In this document: piece by piece, positions 10,790-22,074 of the stretch
Numbering within the stretch: the stretch's first letter is position 1
Layout: every line of letters starts with the position of its first letter
NCBI GenBank assembly: GCA_902729315.2
Contig: LR746270.1
Location: 2,846,501-2,910,500, forward strand
Origin: Spirodela intermedia
Lineage: Eukaryota > Streptophyta > Magnoliopsida > Alismatales > Araceae
Length of the DNA: 64,000 nt
Reading direction: 5' to 3'
The notes under the pieces: generated by a model
What the model saw: the letters and a program-made list of their open reading frames with translations, nothing else
What the model was told of the DNA's origin: nothing
The model's database searches: none
Translations under genes and position numbers: made by a program

Positions 10790-11512
10790 TCAATGATAGA
10801 GGTATTCTCCATGATAGAGTTGTTCAGAACTTATGATCTCGCATGAACACGGAATCCTTAACGGCTTGAGATATTTCAAACATAAGATGGTTGCTAAACA
10901 GATGGAAAGCTGAAAAAGAGCAGACTGAATTAGTCCACATGAAAAATTGAAAACTGAAAGCCTGTGAGTAAAGTATAAAATCGAGATGGTAGCCCTAGCT
11001 ATTACTTGACCACTAATGAGATGCACGAGGTCTGTTGTGCTGTCGCGGAAAAGCAAATAATTGTCCTTGTGGTGGACATGGCTATGATCAATTGACGGAG
11101 AACTGTTGAAAAAATAACTGGAACTAGAGAACTTTTCAGAATCGTGGATATTGATATAGATAATTTTTGTAGAAATTAAACTTTTTGTCAGAAATATCCA
11201 CGTCCGTTTCAGACATTAAATTTCTGAGTTTATTTGTTGTTGTTATAGAAGAACCAATGCTATGAATGAGTGTCCATGGATTCTGTAAATGGACTCGGCT
11301 CATTTGGTTTTTTTTTATAACCTTTTCCTCCATATAAAAATCCATCTGGGCCTTATCCTTGTTTGGCCAGGTCTATGTGTCTGCCATCCTTGTCAAAACT
11401 TTAGGCTCGAGACTTCAGCGCTTCAAGACAGTCCATTTGTCAAACCTGGCATTACCCCTGTTTTCAATTCAGACAGTCACTTTGTAGAATGGGAAAATCC
11501 ACATAACGGAGC

Positions 11513-11555
<43 letters not shown>

Positions 11556-11939
11556 GAGCTTCCGTGTTAAGTGGGTCTGGTGTCAAGACGCAATGTTTTT
11601 ATGTATTGGAAAAATAATGGGTAGCTACGACCCCGTAGTCTACTGTGCGTCTGGCTTCATCTGGTTCCGACACTGGTTCGATGTGTGTTTGGTCAGCAAG
11701 TCCGGCATAATATAGAAGTGTTACGTAGCTTCTGGGTTGCAAATGTTTCGTATTCTCCTACCGAATGCAATAGCGATTAATTGAGCAATAGAAGATTATA
11801 ATTTGCGAATCTTTCAATGCTCTACCTTATCTGACAACATGAAGAAAAGGATCACTCTGAGATTTTACTTATTCATCTGATAAACAACTTCGAAGGTAGC
11901 CACCCCATTTATCAGACAGCTGCAGGAAGAACCTAGAAG
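10790..11939. repeat. Cystatin 3' flank, duplicated at about 21600-22960
   Basis: Matches 21600-22960 by eye in the same orientation (tataaaatcgagatg, gagaa(c/t)tgttga, then a GA microsatellite, then the bases just before the cystatin stop such as ttttacttattca and catttatcaga). It links the broken cystatin at 11940 to the intact one at 22963 as sister units. No gene seen. Confidence 0.6.
11517..11550 (+). repeat. (GA)n microsatellite
   Basis: About 17 perfect GA units. A much longer GA/GACA array lies at the equivalent place of the sister unit (22018-22200). Confidence 0.9.
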
Positions 11940-12172
11940 ACTACGGGACGAGATGGAAGACCGTGAGATCCCCGTAGTTCTTCCTATGGTCGTCGTGCAC
12001 AACGGCCAAGTAGAGGTCTTCCGCACCGCTTTCCCACTCAGTGCCAATCACCAGCCGGTAGGTACTCCCCAACATCACTTGTTGCTGCTCACCAGAGTCT
12101 TTATTGTGCCACCTCACGGCGAACTGGCGAGAGCCTAGATGTGGGCATCATTGGGGTTGCCGTAGGCTCGTA
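11940..12172 (-). pseudogene. Broken phytocystatin, N-terminus lost at an LTR junction
   Basis: The minus strand reads cystatin sequence from YEP onward: NDAHI, a stop in place of Gln (CAG to TAG), then ALA, a one-base deletion before QFAVRWHNKDSGE, then a 30-base in-frame loss removing the LVLTRVLGG strand, a hairpin QVMLG (Met where Val is expected), TYRLVIG, EDLYLAVVH and an intact C-terminal end. Everything upstream of codon ~38, including signal peptide and promoter, is replaced by the Gypsy LTR-like sequence starting at about 12173. Stop, frameshift, deletion and truncation make it a clear pseudogene. Confidence 0.88.
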
Positions 12173-12760
12173 CTTGAATCCACAGACTCTAAAAGAAACT
12201 TGATGACGCACACGAGTGATGAGTCTAAATCCAGAAAATTAAAAGGGTCCTTTGAATCCACAAGGGGATGCTTGAATGCACAAATAGAGGAGGAGAGGTA
12301 CTTCACCGGAGAGAAACTCGAAATACTTTGATTGAATGAGTTAGGGTCATAGCTGAGTGCCTTTATATAGGCCTAGAAAGGAGGTTGAACGCCCCCCCAA
12401 TAGACCCTAAAAAGTAAAAGTGTTTCTCAACAAAATCGAAACAGATGAACTAAGTGGATTCCGAAAAAGCAAACGTACTCTAAATATAATCAAAAAAGAT
12501 TCTAGAATCATCATAAATGGAAATCAGAAACTGAAAGAACAAATATACTCTAGATGACCTAGCAGAGCTAAGACCAGTCTTCTCATGCTTTATAAAGGGT
12601 CAGTTAGTCTTTTGGGCCACTTTTCCATGTTTTCCTCTTTAAGACCCAATGTTGTGCTTTTTGAGAAATGACCTTTGGGTATTATTTCCTTCATCATGGG
12701 TAATTTGGGCTACACTAATTTCCTCTCCATGAAAAGAATTCACCCTCGAGCTTTCATTCA
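12173..12760 (-). mobile_element. Gypsy LTR-like sequence joined to the broken cystatin
   Basis: Matches 54255-54840 (words aagaaacttgatga, aaatccacaaggggatgc, ttatataggcctagaaa, cttctcatgctttataaagg). The minus strand carries CCTATATAAAGGCAC, a plausible LTR TATA box, followed by CCCTAACTCATTCAATC. It lies 3' of the minus-strand integrase end at 12800-13440, as expected for a 3' LTR. Confidence 0.5.
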
Positions 12761-12799
12761 AATCTCTATAGTGCTAAAAAGTATAATGGATATGAAACG

Positions 12800-13440
12800 T
12801 TTAGGCATAAAATTCAGATAGATATTGCATCATTTTCATTCAGCTAGAAGCTCTATGAGATAGATATTGTCATTGATCATTTATAGAATTTTCAAAGGAG
12901 CATATTTCTTTGGTTTCAATTTATTGTAGGTACCTTTTCAGAGTTGATCTTTCTATAAGTAAACAATGTCAAGATCACCAACTCCAAATATGTTCTGTCT
13001 TTTTTTCTTATCTACTGCTATTTTATACTTTTGTAATTTGAAACAAATTTCATTAAACATCTTCATAGAAAAAGCAAATTTTGGTTCAGCTAAGATTTTG
13101 TCCTATTATCTTGGTCTTCCCCTGAAATACACCTAATTGGGTTCCCAAGTGTTTTTTTACTATTTCCGTTTCACCATTAGTTTGGGGGAGGGGGCAATTA
13201 GCACTACTGAAATTTAGAAACGTATTAAATATTTTTCATGGTGTTCAGCAAAAATGAGATAAAAACTAAAGATCTTGATTAGAAGTAATAGGGTACACCA
13301 CGGAAATGAACAACTTCTTTGAAGAACGGATATACTACCAACATTGCATCATTTATTTTTTTTCATGTGATAAAATATGTCAATTTAGAAAATCTGTCCA
13401 CAATGACAAATACAGAATTTGCTCCACTTTGCATCCATGG
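12800..13440 (-). pseudogene. Ty3/Gypsy integrase core and C-terminal remnant
   Basis: Read on the minus strand, the segment near 13395-13430 gives FVIVDRFSKLTYFIT, a Gypsy integrase core signature. Near 12880-12900 it gives a decayed form of the family's (Y)GPFKILxxINDN segment. Many stops and shifts are present. The N-terminal half of the integrase should follow to the right on the same strand, but there the sequence is inverted (see 13445-14990). Confidence 0.75.
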
Positions 13441-13444
13441 GATT

Positions 13445-14990
13445 ATGTTCAATAATCTCTCATATGAGTCACTATAATTATTATTTTCAATTATACTTCA
13501 ACATTTGCAATACACGTATGTTTTAAACTAGGCATAATTTGATCTTTTAAAGCTAATTTGTCATCATCAAAACATCATGCATATAATACTCAAAAAGAGG
13601 AAGAAGATACATAAGGAGGAGTCTACAAATTTTTAAGTAAACACAAAAGTTATTTTGACGTCAAAGTTTGTGCATCAGCTTGCCACTGCTTGATAATTTG
13701 TACATCCTTTACCCTATTCTTTGTGAATGTTGCTTGATTAGGTAGGGCATCCTTTAAGGATCTTCATTCAGAAAAAAATTAAGAGATAGTGCCATGCTGA
13801 AGAGATTTTCTACATTTTCAGAAATTTGGTTCATTAGATTTATCAAAATAATTTTCTCCTAAGTTTCAAATATGTCATTCATAATAGTTAAGGCTGTGAA
13901 GTCAAGAGAAATTTATTACCTCATAACTCTAGATGACAATTTTTACTATTTTTAGGGTCCATAAAAATGGTCATGATTTCCCATTGCCCACAAGATATTC
14001 TATTATTAAAAGTAGAATCAAGGTTGATGAGCAGAAAAGACTGAGCAATTCAGAAATGCCCAACACCACAAAATATACATCAGGTCTACAGTTTTCATGA
14101 TTTTGCATCCTTTTATCAAGATTTATCTGATATTTTAGTGCTATTATGTCCCCAACCACATAATACATGAAAAAAATAATTTCAAATGGACTGATGAAGC
14201 AATAACACCTTTAACTTGATGAAAAAATAACTTAATGTTATACTCTAGTTTTAGCACTTTTAAATTTTTATAAGTTGTTTGAAGTCAAATGTGATGCTTC
14301 CATACTGGGGGTAGGAGGTATGATGTTTGAGCAAGATCAGTTATGAGAATTTTTCTAATGTTAGGAAGAAATGAATACCCTATTAGTTACAATGTTATGT
14401 TGTTTTTTCTAACCTCACTCACTTGGAATATTATTTGATTCTTAGAAAACTTATCTTAAATATCGCTCACTAGGCACTAAAATAGAATCCAAGCTAGATT
14501 AAAGTTAATAGAATGCATGTCATATGGGTTTCTTTTATTCAACATTTTTGTTTTGTTATTAAGCATGTCTTTAAAGTTAAATCAAGTTCCAGATGTCTTA
14601 ACTGGAAAAACAGCATGTTGGTTTACCCAATATTCTAAAGTCACTAGATTTAATTATCTTAAAGAGTTGTACCTTCGTGATGAAGATTTTGTCCAAGTTT
14701 GGGATTCTTATAGGTCTGATCAATCAATTAAGGGATTTCATTTATAAAATGATTTTTTATTTTGAGGAGCATATTTATGTCTTCAAAAGTTCATTGAGAG
14801 AGAAATTTTAAAATAATTACATGTTAATGGATTGAGAAGACATCTTGGTCATGATAAGACCTTAAAAAGGATGTTGAAAATTTTATGCAAAAATGTCAAG
14901 TTTGTCAAGCTAACAAAGGAAAATGTAAAAGTATTGAGCTTTACACTCCAATCCCAATTCAAGGACATCCATAGACTGACATCTCAATGA
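13445..14990 (+). pseudogene. Inverted Gypsy pol block (RT end, RNase H, integrase zinc domain)
   Basis: On the plus strand: VDEQKR near 14020 (RT tail), FKWTDEA at about 14185 (RT/RNase H link), EVKCDAS at 14282-14302 (RNase H), QVPDVLTGKTA and NYLKELYLRDEDF in a 76-codon open piece (14517-14747), then RRHLGHDKTL and CQVCQANKGK at about 14835-14925 (integrase HHCC zinc domain) and DISM near 14975. This is the normal pol order, but on the strand opposite to the adjoining integrase core at 12800-13440. The paralogue at 55500-57100 keeps everything on the minus strand, so this block is an internal inversion with break points near 13445 and 14990. Confidence 0.8.
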
Positions 14991-15740
14991 ATGTTATTCA
15001 TATCATTATGTGCAATTTTTATATCACATATTATTATGAAAGATGGCAATATTTATATTTTAATAGTATGTCATAGTGAAAAAGTAATGTTAACTATATC
15101 ATAATCAACAAGATAAAAAGAAGTAAAATATGGGTATGAAGCCCTTTCTAGTCCATTATGTAATTTTTCATATTAGATGAATATTTTCAAGTAATTTTGA
15201 AATCATTTTAATTGATTAATTCATATTGCTTAATAAGTAGAACATGATTTTCTAGATATTATAGAATATATCTTATAAAATCATTTTAGATATCTTGAAT
15301 TACCAGAATCATGATAAAAAAATATTGAGATCATCATCAAGGTGTTAACTAGATGATCACATTTTATTTGAGGTGATTCAAATAATATTTCACTACTAAA
15401 TCATCATTTTATTAGGATATCTACCATCAACTTTCTTTTATGATATCGGATCCTTACTGATTTTTCTCTTATTATATTGAATTCTTAATAGATCAATGCG
15501 AACCCACATGATTCAAATATGAAAATAAAGTAGTAAATAAACCACATATCAATTTCTCACGAGAATACCTAAATTGATTTAAGAACATGTCATATTGGTT
15601 TTCAGTTTTTTCAATGAATCTTATTATAGGAAAAACTAGTCAATGGAAAAATGCAAAGATTCGGGAAGATTTTCAAAAGAAATATGTGTGTACAAAACTT
15701 CAGCTATTGACACTTCATTAGATTAGTAAGGGGATACCTT
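14991..15740. mobile_element. Outer part of the Gypsy relic, non-coding
   Basis: Collinear and co-oriented with 57110-57862 (words tatcattatgtg, atcaacaagata, acaaaacttcagctattgacacttcat, taaggggatacc). Very AT-rich with no coding signature left. Homology between the two relics stops at about 15738 / 57862. Confidence 0.55.
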
Positions 15741-16374
15741 CATCTCCCTAGTTTTAGTGACCCACATACATATTCTTAGTGATGTGTCAGAAAGATAGTT
15801 GTATAAAACATTTACAAGGTGTGAAGCAAGTAGCCTTGTAGAAATTTCAATGTGATTGTGAGAAATGAGGTTATTTAGAGACGTATGAACGTGGGGTAAC
15901 TTGGTCAAAGAATTATAGTACCTGCTTCAGGCCACATATTTCATGGTGTCCAGACCCTTCACTTTGTTAGGTATACACTAGGTAAGGAATCCTATGACTT
16001 GAAGAAAGATTTAAGAACTGAGTTTGTTGAGGATACTGGCCATTATTTTACATGTGATGTATTGGAAGCTTGTTTTTTTTTGGAAGAGAAGCTTCACTCA
16101 CTGTGTTTAAAGTTGAGAAACTATGACATTTTCCCGTAGGCCCTAAATGACTTACCTATAGGAGGAAAAACACTTTAGATCCTCAAATCTGAAAAATACA
16201 AGATCTAAAAATATCAATTTTTGACATATGACATTACCTATAACTGTTTTAACATTATTATGAAACTTCTACATTCTATTTTCTATTATTTGTAAACTTG
16301 AACAAGTTGACAAACCATATTAACTGAATATGTGATGTAGTATTGTTGCAGAAGATGAAAAATTTTAGGTTTAC
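15741..16374. other. Stretch without recognisable content
   Basis: AT-rich. No open frame with family motifs, no clear repeat partner found by eye. Confidence 0.4.
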
Positions 16375-16990
16375 GTCCACAAACTCAATTTTTGGAGAAG
16401 AAACTATGCACTCAATCCAGATAGCTCAAACCTTTGAATCCACAAGAGGATTAATTGACAAGTAGAAGGAGAGGACCTCACATTGGATAAACTCAAAACT
16501 CTGGAATTGATTCAATTGGGGTTACATTGGGTGCCTATTTACAAGTTTAGGAACACCCCCTTTAAAGCAAAAAAATCCCTGATGAAGTAAAAAATATTCT
16601 AGAAAATTAAAATAGAATATAAACAAAATAAAAGGATACTATAGAACATAGAAATAGAAGTTAGAGACTGATAAAGAAAAAGGAAATTCTCAATGATTGG
16701 ACTGAGGCTGGACAAAAAAATTCGTACTTTATTGATGCAATGCCATATATACATTTTTTTATTACTTTTCACACTCTCATTTTTATGGCCTAATACTATG
16801 CAATTATGGTTCAACTTTTATATTCTAGGCATTATGGGCTGAACAGCTTTAATTGAATGATACTGTCTTAAGAAGCTGAATGATCCCCTAACTATTAAAA
16901 ATTCAGGTATGATTCTGAGCTAAATCTACTCTAAAATGGTCCACGTGGAGGGGGGCCCTATGAATCTTCCGCTTTGTTCAAAACTGTGAG
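16375..16990 (-). repeat. LTR-like remnant, paralogue of 975-1530
   Basis: Shares ttggagaagaaac, gaatccacaag, tgattcaattggggtt and, at its right end, ccctatgaatctt(c/t)cgctttgttcaaa with 975-1530. As there, it lies 3' of a minus-strand cystatin, so LTR remnant and cystatin were copied together. Confidence 0.5.
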
Positions 16991-17144
16991 GATTCTCCTT
17001 ACTATGTTGAGAGCGATAGAGAGATGGTAAGAATTTATCTATTCACAGAGAAACAAAGCAGGAAGAACTTTATTTATTTATATTACAAAATTTCGCTGCA
17101 ACCCACCCCTTTTTGAGATACTGCAGCGAGAAGAACTTGGTCAA

Positions 17145-17519
17145 CTAGGCGATGAGATCGTAGGCTGTGAGCTCCCTGTAGTTGTTCCAAGCTGTCTCGT
17201 ACACAACGGCCAAGTAGAGGTCTTCCGCACCGCTGTCCCCTTCGGCGCCAATCACCAGTCGGTAGTTCATTCCCTTTACGACCTGTTGCTGCCCACTAAG
17301 GACGCGAGTCAAGACCAGCATCTCACCAGAGTTTTTAATGTGTCGCCTCACGGCGAACTTGGCGAGAGTCTGGATGTGGGCATCCTCGGGGTGCTCGATA
17401 GGCTCGTAGATTCCCAGGAACTCTGGTTTGCGTGAGGCCGCTGCGCCGCCGTTGGGGAAGACTAGAAGAATGTTCACTAGCAAGGTAAGGAGGAGGATAT
17501 TTTGAGAGTGAATTGCCAT
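17145..17519 (-). CDS. Secreted phytocystatin (124 aa), diverged copy of 2438-2812
   Basis: Same design as 2438-2812: signal peptide 1-29 (NGGAAAS end), LGIY with Gly36, helix LAKFAVRRHI at 52-61 (Ile where Asn is usual), hairpin QVVKG at 79-83, and Trp111 without the preceding Pro (TAWNNY). Predicted secreted cysteine protease inhibitor. The frame stays open for 49 more codons upstream to an ATG ending at 17666, but homology with all paralogues starts at the Met at 17519, so I choose that start. The TATA position reads TTTACATAG instead of TTTATATAG. AATAAA (minus strand) lies at about 17070-17078. It is the left-most intact gene after the broken copy at 11940. Confidence 0.9.
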   Translation of the reverse strand: MAIHSQNILLLTLLVNILLVFPNGGAAASRKPEFLGIYEPIEHPEDAHIQTLAKFAVRRHIKNSGEMLVLTRVLSGQQQVVKGMNYRLVIGAEGDSGAEDLYLAVVYETAWNNYRELTAYDLIA

Positions 17520-17595
17520 GGTTTGTCTTTTGCTCTTTTCTGGACTGTATAGAAAGGCAGAGACAATGATGAAACTGGGAGATCGAGCGGCAAGT

Positions 17596-17604
17596 CTATG
17601 TAAA
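17596..17604 (-). promoter_or_regulatory. Degenerate TATA box of cystatin 17145-17519
   Basis: TTTACATAG at the position where the paralogues have TTTATATAG, about 80 bases before the ATG. The T-to-C change in the core may weaken the promoter. Confidence 0.5.
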
Positions 17605-17609
17605 GGAGG

Positions 17610-18885
17610 AGATCGGACGGAGGAAGTCAAGCTTTCGGCGTTGTGGAAACGGGAAATGGCGAACAATGGTCTTAACCGATGTTATACCACCGCACACGAA
17701 AGGTAGTTAGAGCTTCAGCGGTATACTATAGTTTCGCCGCCAACGGAGATTCTGTACGCTGACTTTTAGTTCTGAACTGTTAATCAGCCTAGTACTTGAG
17801 GATTTGCTTTTAAACTGAAGGATTGGTCATGAAAGAAGGGTTATCGTTTGGAAAGCACAGACTTTTTAGTTGAAAATGACTAGAGGCTTGAGAGAATTAA
17901 AGTGGATATTTCATATCTATTCGTTGATGTTTCTACCAAAGTGGAAAAAGCAGTAAATTCGATTTTTTAATAAATGTATAAAAATGGAAAGGGAAAACCT
18001 AAAGACCCAAAAGTTGTAGAATGAGTTGAATTAAATTAAAGTAATTTTTTTTAATCGGTTATTAAAGCATAGGTAAATAGTCAGTATATAAAAACTAGGT
18101 TAGGAAGAACATCCTTAAAAACATTTGTCATCCAGGTTAATAAACGAATTTTCCTTACTCAAACTAATAACGTTTTTATTTTTGCTATAGATGGTGCAAA
18201 TGGCCTTTTTTGGACTTCAAAAATCACAGGAGCTGAAATCACAACATGATTTTACAACGTGCCAGCTTGGTATAACCTCTTCGGGCTTCTTCTCAATACA
18301 ACGTTCGCCATCTATGAAGCCTTGATGACTATCCTTTTCAACCACGGGCCTCTGCCATTTTCGATTCAGCTTCTACAGAGAAAATCTTAGATGAGAACAC
18401 TGAAGAAAGCATTAATGGCGTTACAAAATTAAGGTATGAAATACCACCCCTTGAAGCAAGTCACTTGTGAACTCTGTATGCACTTCATCTAGTAGTTTTG
18501 GTTAGACACCATGGATGGTTCCAAGGTGGAGGTTTGACGGAAGTGCTGCATTGACTTGGGCACTTCCAAGCTTTCGGGCAAAACTCTTTTGATCTAAACC
18601 CCAAGGCTTTTGAGATCTTTCTTTGTTGGGTCCTGTGAGACTTTGGATTTGGAGTCAACTAGTTTCGTCTTTTACGATGGCTGACTGAAAAGTTTGTAAC
18701 AGTTCGAGTCAACGCTTCCTGGTCTTGGGCTGGGACACCTAAAAAATAGTTAATACTATAGAAGCATCCCTAGTCTTGGTTGTGGACAAGATTGACCGGG
18801 ATGCTTTTACAATATAACTGGTTTTTAGGGATTAGATTCGGAAAGGGAAAGGTCGAGATGATAATGATAGCTACCCATCGCCGCC
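17610..18885. other. Intergenic stretch
   Basis: To about 18180 it is cystatin 5' spacer related to 2900-3430. From 18180 to 18885 the sequence is less AT-rich, but I see no supported gene. Confidence 0.4.
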
Positions 18886-19215
18886 ACGTGGAGCAATGAA
18901 GACCGCCCGCCAGCTGACTCGTGGGTATCGCACAGCGGCGGCTGCAGCCGTGGATGGGGAGGGCAGAGGAGAAGGAAGCCGGCGGTGGGCGGAGCGCCGT
19001 CGCTGGTGGGCGGCGCCGCCGGTGGCGCTCTCCTCTGCGTGCCCCTTCCACTGCTGCGGCCGCCTCAGAGAGCTCCGTCCGCCACCTCTCCCCCTCCCGC
19101 ACTGCCCTCTTCTCCCCTTTTGAGCTGCTGCCGCCATGAACTTCCAGTACAACAGAATGTACTCCGGCGAAGGTACGTCTGTACGATCGACTCTTTCTCT
19201 CTCTCTCTCTCTCCC
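18886..19215 (+). other. GC-rich island with a possible orphan first exon
   Basis: A sharp GC-rich patch in AT-rich surroundings, with a CT-rich leader just before an ATG at 19136 in good context (GCCGCCATGA). Twelve codons follow (MNFQYNRMYSGE) up to an ideal splice donor, G|GTACGT at 19172/19173, then a (CT)n run at about 19194-19213. This looks like a 5' UTR plus first exon. I do not recognise the peptide and see no downstream exon, so it may be a captured or stranded gene start. Long frames on both strands here are compositional. Confidence 0.25.
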
Positions 19216-21595
19216 TCGCTCGTTCTTTCTCTTTACAGATTTCCCAAGAGCCCAGGAGCGCCGTTCTGACGTACACTTGTACTGCATAGTTGTTACAGGA
19301 GGGGGGGCTACAAGCCTTTCAAGTCCGGGATCCGACTCTGTTAGGGCCTACAGCGGGTTGGGCTAACTGGTTCGTCCAGGTCATGATGGACATAACATAA
19401 ACCCATCTCATTCTGGAACATTTTAACTGTAAAAAATAAGTGGCCAAGTATGAAATTTATCTTGCTTTGCTTCTTACTCACATGATGAATCCGTATAATT
19501 TTTCTCCTTTCAGAATTAGAATATCTAATACAAGTTTTGTGCTCCTCACCTGACCTAGAGGATTTTCCATTTTAACACCCATGTCTAATTTGAGAGGAGA
19601 TAATAACTGGCTTGACTTTACACAATTTCTCGACATGTAGAATCCTAGCTACTTTACAGATCCACCAGTTGGGCAAGTACCCACCATGTCTTTAACACTT
19701 TCCATGACAGCATATCAATGGAATTATCTAGTCGTCACTTGATCTTAGTTATATGTTTCAACTTGATAATATTTTAGGTTAAATAATATTTTATTTTACT
19801 CTAATTAAGCAAAGGCTTCCACTCTATAATCATTATTATCCTTGCAAACTTAATTACTATCTCAGCACCTTAATATAGTGATAGTTGTCGTGTGATCCTA
19901 CCAAACCTACCAGTTTTTGCACTCTTGTGCAGCATAAACCATGTCTTAGCCGATGTCAAGTAACCTCAACGTAGTGTAGAAACACTTTAGGATAGAAAGA
20001 GATGTGTGAACCTCGCTCTTTTAGTACAATATACTTAAGGAATGTTAGTTTAACATTTTTAATTTTGAAAAATAATCAGAAAAATGGAAAAGAATTCTTC
20101 TTTCAGACACATTATTTTCTCCAAGATTCAGATAAGGTCTAAATCATTAGATCTAATGAATTCATTGTTGGATTACATTTTTTATGGACTATTCCCTAAA
20201 AAGAACCATCAATGAAGATACATGTTGGAAGGGAGACAAATTAGGAAGAAATGTGTCAATTCAGCAAAAACAGGCAAGAGAAAATGTGTCGACCGAAACA
20301 TAGTATTTTCACCTAATCAGAATGAAGGCAAGAGAAGGGTCTACCCAAGTAGTGGACAAAGTGTCTATAGATAAAGTTGAAACGAATCTTAGGCAAGAGA
20401 AAAAGGAGATTTCCTCCACAATGCTTGACACATCAGACATGTCAAAAGATTTGACATGAGCTAGAAGATAATTGAAGAAGTATCATGTATTCTGTCGAAG
20501 AAAATGGAGAAAATGTCATACTAACATGTTTGTAGAGGGACCTGATTAAAAGCTAGTCAAATTGATGACATGGCATGAATATGTTGACTATTCAATGGGT
20601 TAGGTGTTGACCTCAAAATATTTGACTGACCAAATTTCAAATATTTAAATTGCAATAGTAATGATTTGGGCTCCATAACAATCAATGATGATAGTTTTTA
20701 AAGAATTGCCTTAATTCTTCCACTCATTCTGAAATCTATCTTCAAAATTATATTGCATGAGTAACATTTTTTTACTTCTAATTGGCAGCATGATATCAAG
20801 GGGGCGGGAAGGCTGAGTTGATATTCTTCTGCTTTTTAATGTTTCTATTTTCAGAAAAAAATATTTTTAGGATTAACCGCCATCACATTCACATAACAAT
20901 TTTATGGCGGTTTGGTACTCTTGACGTACATCTACTATCCTAAGACTCTGCCTTTTGGTTCTATTAAATCGTTAGTGGGAACGCATTCAATTCCAGGCTC
21001 AACAACCTGCAGGAGTTCACAATTCTAGTTGATTTGCGATTCTTCAAATCATCTTCTAAATTCTACTATTTTATGTGGCCAAAACAAGAAGGTTCACACC
21101 TCTGTTCCAGATTTCACAGATCTAAGAGGTCAAACCTATGAAGTTCTATAGTTCTCTGTTCTTAGATTTCATATTCTATGGAAACCTTGTCTCCCAAAAT
21201 TTAATGTAATGAGATGTAAGGGGATTACTAAATTATGAATATTTATTTTGATGGGTGATCACGATCTTTGAGGTGTGGACGACCTACTTCTTCTTTTTCT
21301 TCGCGTTTTTATTCTTCACATATTTTTTTTCACTTTGTTGAGAGGATCAGTAGCAGTGGGGTAGATGATCTCTTTCTTCTTCTCGTTCTCGTTCTCTTTC
21401 TCCTTTCTCTTCCCTCTCGCTCTCTTCTTCTTCCCTTGAGATCGAAGGTGAGAAAGGCGGAGGTAAGAATGAAGAACAGGGTTAAATGACAGCCAGCGAA
21501 TTCAACTCAGTGTTGTACATTTCGTTCCACATTTTCAGCTCAAGGACGAAGCCACAAAATCCCTGCGTATTAAAATCGATTAGTCAATTTAGGGA
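19216..21595. other. Long stretch without a supported gene
   Basis: AT-rich. Nothing recognisable as coding or as a known element. A 9-base inverted repeat (AACCGCCAT / ATGGCGGTT) at about 20876-20915 could form a hairpin. A CT/TTC-rich patch at about 21280-21440 is low complexity. Confidence 0.4.
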
Positions 21596-21599
21596 CAGG

Positions 21600-22014
21600 A
21601 TCATTTGGAAGTCATGATCTCACATGACGACGAATTCTTTGAGGGCCTCAGATTTTTCACATGTTAGATGTTGAATCAACAGTTCGGCAGCTGAAAGCAT
21701 AAAGCGTAGATTGAATTACTCCAGGTAAGCTATAAAATCGAGATGATTTGCGTAGTCGAGATGCTGCCATTAAATTATTTGTTCGACATTAAGGAGATGT
21801 CCACGATCTCTTTCATGTCATGCGCAAATGCGGATAATTCCTTTACTGGAGGATGTGCCTAGGGTCTGCGGCTGGAGAATTGTTGAGAAACTGAGTGGAA
21901 TGAGTGAAGTCTTGAAAAATATGCAAAAGGTGATACATATGCAGTTAGAATTATGGAACTTTTAAAAAAATATCTACGAACGTCTTTTATATAAATGCAC
22001 TGTAAGAGACGGAT

Positions 22015-22074
<60 letters not shown>

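Noticed and set aside
18770-19287. Long minus-strand frames in the GC-rich island
   Set aside because: Low-complexity Arg/Ala/Ser-rich translations caused by GC and GA content; opposite frames are open as well.
21268-21489. 73-codon plus-strand frame
   Set aside because: CT-rich low-complexity sequence giving Leu/Ser/Phe runs.
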